A DNA stretch of 64,000 nucleotides from Alopecurus myosuroides (taxonomy: Eukaryota; Streptophyta; Magnoliopsida; Poales; Poaceae), in assembly GCA_028641055.1 (NCBI GenBank), contig CM054061.1, forward strand, positions 112,972,019 to 113,036,018, read 5' to 3'. The stretch's first letter is position 1; every line of letters begins with the position of its first letter. This document shows, piece after piece, positions 59,002 through 64,000 of this stretch. A model generated the notes under the pieces. It worked only from the letters and a program-made list of their open reading frames with translations, did no database searches and had not been told where the DNA came from. The translations under genes were made by a program, and so were the position numbers.

Positions 59002-61600
59002 TCACCCAGTCTGACCTACTCCATCGAGCTTGCCAATGTGCTTGTTTATGGGCAGACCAACATGGTCCTCCACGTCCATATGATTCGTGCAGAAAGAGAT
59101 GCACTCTTCGGTGAGAAAGCACTGAACGATGCTTCCATCCAGACGGGCTCTGTTGCGAACAAATCCTTTGATGACCCCATTCATCCTTTCAAACGGCATC
59201 ATGTTATGCAGGAAAAACGGCCCGAGATGGATGATATCGTCCACGATATGGACCATCAGATGAACACATATGTCAAAGAATGATGGTGGAAAGTACATCT
59301 CAAGCTCGCGTAGTATCACGACAATCTCTTACTGCAGCCTTGAGATATGCTTCCCCGTGATCGACTTTCGAGATATCACGTCGAAGAAGTTACAGAGGCC
59401 AAACAGGGTTTCCCGGACGTGCTTGTCCATTATTCCACGGATCGCAACCGGAAGTATCTGTGTCATCATCACGTAACAGTCATGAGACTTCATCCCGCTA
59501 AACTTTTGTTTCTGCGCGTCGAGGAATCTGCTTATTAGCCCTGAGTAACCGCTAGGGACTTTGACTCCGAGAAGGCACATCATCAATTTTGTGATCTCGA
59601 CCGGACTAAAAGTGAAGTAGGAGGGGGGCAGTAATAGTCATTCCTCTTAACCCCTTTGGCCTTGCGACCCTCCGTCTCCTCATCACACGATTGATCGCCG
59701 TCGTCATCATCCAGGCGCCCCCCTGAAGATCTACCCTAATACCAAAATATTTCAGGTCGTTTCTTGCTTTCACCCCGTCTTTGGTCCTCTCCGGCAGTTG
59801 AGCAGCGTGCCAAACAAACTTTCAAACACATTCTTCGTGATATGGATCAGATCAAGGCAGTGAGGCGTATCGAGAATGGGCCAGTATGGCAAGTCCCAAA
59901 ACACCGACCTCGTCTTCCATACATCCAGAAGCGGTTTTGGCGCCTTTTGCTTCTTTCCCGGCTCTGGGCATTCCTTCCAATCATTCGCCGCACCTCTTAC
60001 GTGGAGGTCCACGGAGCTCATCTTCACCGTTAAAAAGGTCTCCTCGCCTTCTCCACGGGTCTTTGTTGGGTAGCCACCTTCGATGGCCAACGAAAACTGT
60101 TTTCGAAGACGCAGGCTCTTTCGGAAGTTGCATAAACGTGGGGTCATCCATGCACCTCACGCAACCGTTATGTCCGTGGCACACCTGGCCCACCACATAT
60201 CCGTAGCCGAGTAGGTCGTGAATCGTACAGAGTAAGACAACTCTCATTGGGAAATATTGTTCACCGAAGGCGTCCCATGTGCTCACCCCTTCCTTGGCCC
60301 ATAGCGTGTCCAGCTCATCTTTAAGCAGCTTCAAGTATAAATTGATGTCGTTGCCTAGTTGTTTCGGCCCTTGAATTAGCATACTCATGTGAATATACTT
60401 CGTCTTCATGCACAACCAGGGGGATGTTGTACATCCATACAAACACGGGCCAGGTGCTACTCTGGTTGCCAAACGGATTGAGTCCGTCGGTGCTCACACC
60501 CAACCTGATGTTCCTTGCCTCCGCCCCGAATGTTGCATATTCACAGTCAATTGCTTTCCATTGACTTGCAACTGAAGGATGTGTCAGATTTACTTTTTCA
60601 CTCCGATTTGGATCTTTCAAAACTTTATTCCTCCTTTTCGCGTGCCAGCGCATGAGCTCTGCTTCCTTGCGGTCCGCGAAGTACCGTTGCAGACGGGAAT
60701 GAGTGAAAAGTACCACACAACTTTTCGAGGAGCTTTCTTATTCCCTTTCTTGTATCGAGCGGCGTTGTAAACTGGACAAATGGTTTTGTTTGCATCCTCT
60801 TTCCGGTAAATGTAGCAATCGTTGATGTACACATGGTATTTTTCGTGAGGTAAATCAAAGGGGCACACGACTTTCTTGGCCTCGTCGCAACTTTTAGGAC
60901 AGGTGTTGCCCTCTGGAAGGACATCGTGCCAGTATTGTAGGCTTGCATCGACGCTTATGTCACTCCATTTGTATCTCGCCATCATCTGCAGAACATCGAG
61001 CGCCACTCTCAGGCGGGACTCTCCCGGACCCCAGCCTGCATACAACGGTGTCTTCGAGTCTATCTCTAGTTGCGCCAGCTTTGATTGCTCTCTAGCAGCA
61101 GATCTCGAGTTAGTCGTCTTTCTCAAACGCAGTTCTTTCAGATGAGGGTCACGCACAACTTCCGTTAGGGGTGTCCCTGTGTCCTCGTCTTCTTCCACGT
61201 CTTGTTCAGCATCTTCTCCATGATCATGTGCGGGGTCATGAGGCTGATTTTGGTCCTGTTGCGTTCTTGTCGATCGTTTTTATTCTCCCGTTGCACATCA
61301 TTTCCTACCACCGCCGCCCCATGGACTTCATCATCTTCATCATCACTTCCCCACTGACTGCTATACCCATCTATGAAACCATACCTGAGGAGGTGACTAA
61401 GAAAGTCTCCGGTAAAGAGATTGAGCAAGCCGCCTAGTTTGCACTTTCGACATGGACATCGTATCTCCTTGCGGCCATTTTGTAACATGTCTTCTGTCGC
61501 GTGTCTCAAGTAACTATTCATGACACGTTCACTCTTAACGACCACCATTATTTGTCGCCTGCACGAGAGCGCGCCAATATAATTAATATTAGAACCAAAC

Positions 61601-61602
<2 letters not shown>
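59002..61602 (-). pseudogene. CACTA TNP2-like transposase (broken)
   Basis: The N-terminal Transpos_assoc-like segment has IRCPCRKCKLGG and LLRYGF (61.5-61.4 kb). A middle part (61198-60617) includes LPHEKYHVYINDCYIYRKE. The TNP2 transposase core (PF02992-like) includes LQRYFADRKEAELMRWHAKR, LGVSTDGLNPFGNQSSTWPV and HMSMLIQGPKQLGNDI (60.7-60.3 kb), and then HNGCVRC. A DUF4218-like region follows (59586-59002: SHDCYVMMTQILPVAIRG, MYFPPSFFDICVHL, FERMNG). Frameshifts near 61.18, 60.70, 60.42 and 60.1 kb, plus stops, make it inactive. Confidence 0.88.

Positions 61603-61666
<64 letters not shown>
61603..61666. repeat. (TA)32 microsatellite
   Basis: 64 bp of uninterrupted TA. It forms the left border of the unit at 61667-62042. 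Confidence 0.95.
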
Positions 61667-61668
<2 letters not shown>

Positions 61669-62039
61669 ACTCCTATTATATACTCCTAGGTGTACATACT
61701 CTCATATTGATTATACGTCACGTACGAGTATATTATACCTCTTTATTATTTTTTATATACCTAATCAGTTATTCTAAGATACCTCAATACAATTTTTGAC
61801 AAAAAAATATCACCAACATACTCAGTTTTTTCAACATACCTTTTTTGCGTACATAAAATCAGTATATGTGCAAATAAAATAAAATATAGAGGCTGAAATT
61901 ACTTTTTCACGTTAATCAATTTGGGGTATCTAGTATTGAATAATGAAGTATATTAAAAATGATAAAGAGGTATATTTAATTCTCCTATTTGGTATATTGA
62001 ACGCTGGGAGTACATACACCCAGGTGTACAGAACCATTT

Positions 62040-62042
<3 letters not shown>
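61667..62042. mobile_element. Micron-like MITE between two (TA)n tracts (376 bp)
   Basis: A 376-bp AT-rich non-coding unit lies exactly between (TA)32 and (TA)23. Imperfect 20-bp inverted repeats occur near the ends: CCTAGGTGTACATACTCTCA at 61685-61704 and the reverse complement CCTGGGTGTATGTACTCCCA at 62024-62005. Insertion into (TA)n is the signature described for Micron elements in grasses. The family assignment is tentative. Confidence 0.6.

Positions 62043-62088
<46 letters not shown>
62043..62088. repeat. (TA)23 microsatellite
   Basis: 46 bp of uninterrupted TA at the right border of the unit at 61667-62042. Confidence 0.95.
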
Positions 62089-62090
<2 letters not shown>

Positions 62091-62093
<3 letters not shown>

Positions 62094-62345
62094 ATTCACG
62101 AAAAAAATTGGCATGACCTTCCTACAAATTGGAGGTTAGAGGAGTGCCAAACTTTGCCGAGACATAAATGAATCAACATTCCGGCAAAGTGGCAACTCAT
62201 TTTCATATCCAAAATTTCACTTCATGTCGTATTCACGAAAACATTCGGCATGACCTTCCTACAAATAGGAGGTTATTAGGGAGTACCAAACTATGCCGAG
62301 ACGGAAATGAATCAACATTCCGGCGATAGTTGGCTACTCAATTTC
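62091..62345. repeat. Direct duplication of ~125 bp in the CACTA 5' region
   Basis: Two copies start at about 62091 and 62229. Each has TATTCACGAAAA, GGCATGACCTTCCTACAAAT and AAATGAATCAACATTCCGGC in order, separated by 138 bp. They are diverged and contain no open frame. Confidence 0.85.
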
Positions 62346-62802
62346 ATTCCACAACAAATTGCACACATTTAACGTCGCTATCACACGACCATATTTGAAT
62401 CCGGTGAAATTTCACACAGATTGCATATCGCGTGTATCCGGACAAAATTCATATACAAACTCATTTAATTATATATTAGCATTCATCCCACCTCAAATAA
62501 ATAGATGGCTACATGATGATATCCGGAGAATTTTGGAGCTTTGGAGAAAGAGGGGGTAATTCTAGATCTAGATGCATAGGAAGGGAAAACTTTGGGTAGA
62601 AATGGTGTTAGGAGGGAGATAAACATATATATATCAACTAAAATAATTTTAGTTGGTTCAAAAGAGAGTACAAGGATGGAGAAATTGGCATAATTCGAGC
62701 TAGAGAGAGAGAGAGAGAGAGAGGAAGGGACAAGGTGGAGAAGGGAGAGTGGAGAGTGGAAAGTGTGGGGTGGACCATTTATGGCCTATCTGCCCAGGTT
62801 AC

Positions 62803-63040
62803 CGCTGGCGAACAACTGGGCCTGTTCGCCAGCGCTAACATGCGCCCTGGGCCCACATTTTAGCGCTGGCGAACAGGCGCAGCTGTTCGCCAGCGGTAGG
62901 AAAGTTAGCGCTGGCGAACCATGGGCCCTGTTCGCCAACGGTAGTTTCACGGAGGGCGGGTGCGCGCGCAGGGGGGTCCCACCCCACATCGCTGGCGAAC
63001 TATCTGGCATGTTCGCCAGCGGTAGTAGCTGTAGCGCTGG
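62803..63040. repeat. CACTA subterminal inverted repeats (4 hairpins + part of a fifth)
   Basis: CGCTGGCGAAC and its reverse complement GTTCGCCAGCG pair as hairpins at 62803-62834, 62864-62895, 62909-62940 (one mismatch) and 62990-63021. A fifth begins at 63034 and is cut at 63041. Such arrays bind the TNPA-like protein in known CACTA elements. Confidence 0.92.
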
Positions 63041-64000
63041 TGTAACATCCCAAATTTGCTACTTTAGGGTGGTGGTGTGTTGTTGGCATCTCATACATGC
63101 ATGAAAACATTGGTTAAAATGTTGCATTTGATAATAACAAATGAAATGACCAAAAACCACTTAAAGTGGTCACCCAAAATTTGTTCTAAAAACATTTTCA
63201 AATTAGGAAAACAAAAATATGGTTTGGTTGGAAATTTTACAAGGTATTCAAATCTTATTTTTGCCAAATTTTCTGTTTAGCAAAAGGCCCTCAAAACAAT
63301 GTTTTATGTCCTGTTTTTAAATAAAAAAAGGGCTACTTTGCAGTTTACAGACACTCGAGGGGGTTTTCCGAAAATCCCCTTTTCTTTTCTTTCTTTTTCC
63401 TCTCCGGCCAGAAGGACGAGGGTGACGATACGGTGGCCCTGCCACCTCCTGCTTCCACGACGTGGAGGATATGACGACCCCAGGAGCCGTCCGTATCGTG
63501 CCATCCTCGCAAACCCTCCCCTCCTCTTCTCTGTACCCAAGCGAGCAGAAACCCTAACCCTACCAACGCGGACGCCGCTCACCGCCGGCGATACGGCCGC
63601 CCCCGCGCCCCTCCGAGCATCCCATCGTCTCCGCCATGCCTCTGTCGTCATCCTCGAGCTCGTGTGGCATCCGAGAAGCCCGGGATGGCCCCAATTCCTC
63701 GCCGGCCATCCGCGACGGCCACCGCCGTTTCTTCCCCGCCAACGTCGATTTCCGTCGTCCCCTGCGCTGCTGTCCATGCCATCGAGCTCCTGGTGAGCTC
63801 CTGAGCACCCCGGTGACTCCCCCTTCCTCCCTCTCCTTTCGCAACTCGCTGCCACTGTCGGCCACTGTCCGCCGCCGCGCCACTGCTCGCCGGCGTGTGC
63901 TCCGGCGACCATTCGGCCAGCCGCGGCCACCCCTAGAATCCCCATGCTCCCCTCCACCCTGTGGTGGGGTTTGATTTCAAAACCGCGCGCAAAATCGTCG
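63041..64000 (+). repeat. Partial LTR of another retrotransposon (element F)
   Basis: It starts TGTAACATCCC inside a CACTA hairpin repeat, so it is an insertion. The expected target duplication is GCTGG (63036-63040). It is AT-rich at first. From about 63360 it is CT-rich then GC-rich with a telobox (AAACCCTAACCCT, 63549-63561), resembling a gene leader. It continues beyond the window. Open frames in the GC-rich part overlap on both strands and are not called. Confidence 0.8.

Larger units (their letters stand above)
59000..63040 (-). mobile_element. CACTA (En/Spm) DNA transposon, truncated at both ends
   Basis: A minus-strand TNP2-type transposase (61602-59002) lies beside a 5' region that ends in hairpin-forming subterminal repeats (62803-63040), a CACTA hallmark. 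The terminal CACTA itself is missing because LTR F begins at 63041. The left (3') end is lost within coding sequence near 59.0 kb at a junction with element E. Confidence 0.87.

Noticed and set aside
58960..59010. Clean CACTA insertion into element E
   Set aside because: No CACTA terminus, no 3-bp duplication and no subterminal repeats are present at this edge; the junction falls in transposase coding sequence.
63304..63957. 217-codon minus-strand frame in LTR F
   Set aside because: It is Gly/Arg-rich sequence antisense to a GC-rich leader, overlaps open frames on the other strand, and lacks a domain.

Overview
The window is nuclear DNA from a grass, most likely a pooid and plausibly Triticeae. 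I infer this from AT-rich intergenic sequence packed with nested LTR retrotransposons, a CACTA transposon with tandem-duplicated subterminal hairpins, a (TA)n-nested MITE-like unit, a grass-type F-box/DUF295 gene, and an LTR family ending in the antisense motif GTTGGAGACGTATCA that I recall as common in Triticeae. The species cannot be fixed from sequence alone. Only one ordinary host gene looks intact: an F-box/DUF295 gene at 20290-21477, minus strand. No tRNA, rRNA or CRISPR was seen.

Layout from left to right. (A) 1-5130 is part of a very long LTR, minus orientation, starting TGTCACATCCC on its own strand. It interrupts (B), a decayed Ty3/gypsy element without a visible chromodomain (5131-11344, minus; 5' LTR 10798-11344; gag, protease, RT and RNase H remnants). 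11345-11911 is unassigned. 11912 to about 20272 is a tandem array with a 2545-bp period, three full units and one partial, each full unit carrying the same F-box-associated-domain pseudogene. The F-box/DUF295 gene follows. (D) 22628-28346 is a non-autonomous LTR element, minus, with a 694-bp hAT-like insertion (8-bp TSD) in its LTR. (E) starts at 28347 with a 489-bp 3' LTR in minus orientation and continues as a gypsy antisense gene on the plus strand. E is split twice. A giant-LTR element (C, 31044-46611, TSD TTTAT) has two 6.5-kb LTRs around only 1.8 kb of internal sequence, with a 681-bp Harbinger-like insertion in its 3' LTR only. A second gypsy element (G, 46884-57518, TSD CCTTG) has 474-bp LTRs differing at 2 positions. 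E ends near 59.0 kb in a rearranged junction with a CACTA transposase pseudogene (minus, 59.0-61.6 kb). The CACTA outer end is cut at 63041 by another TGTAACATCCC LTR (F, to the window end).

The most interesting system is in G and, decayed, in E. Downstream of pol, on the strand opposite to the retrotransposon, lies a spliced multi-exon gene with its own TATA box. In G all seven introns have GT-AG ends, the exon phases join exactly, and the coding sequence is open for 618 codons from an ATG at 56094 to a stop at 52667. The same element has lost gag and has two nonsense codons and a frameshift in pol. Because the gene is antisense to the genomic transcript, its introns would not be removed from that transcript, which would explain how a spliced gene survives retrotransposition. 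The encoded protein is related to the Pfam family 'putative gypsy type transposon' (PF04195); its function is unknown to me.

Relative ages follow from the nesting. CACTA predates LTR F. D predates E. E predates C and G. C predates its Harbinger-like insertion. B predates A. G (2 LTR differences in 474 bp) looks youngest, and C (about 1 percent LTR divergence by eye) is also recent.
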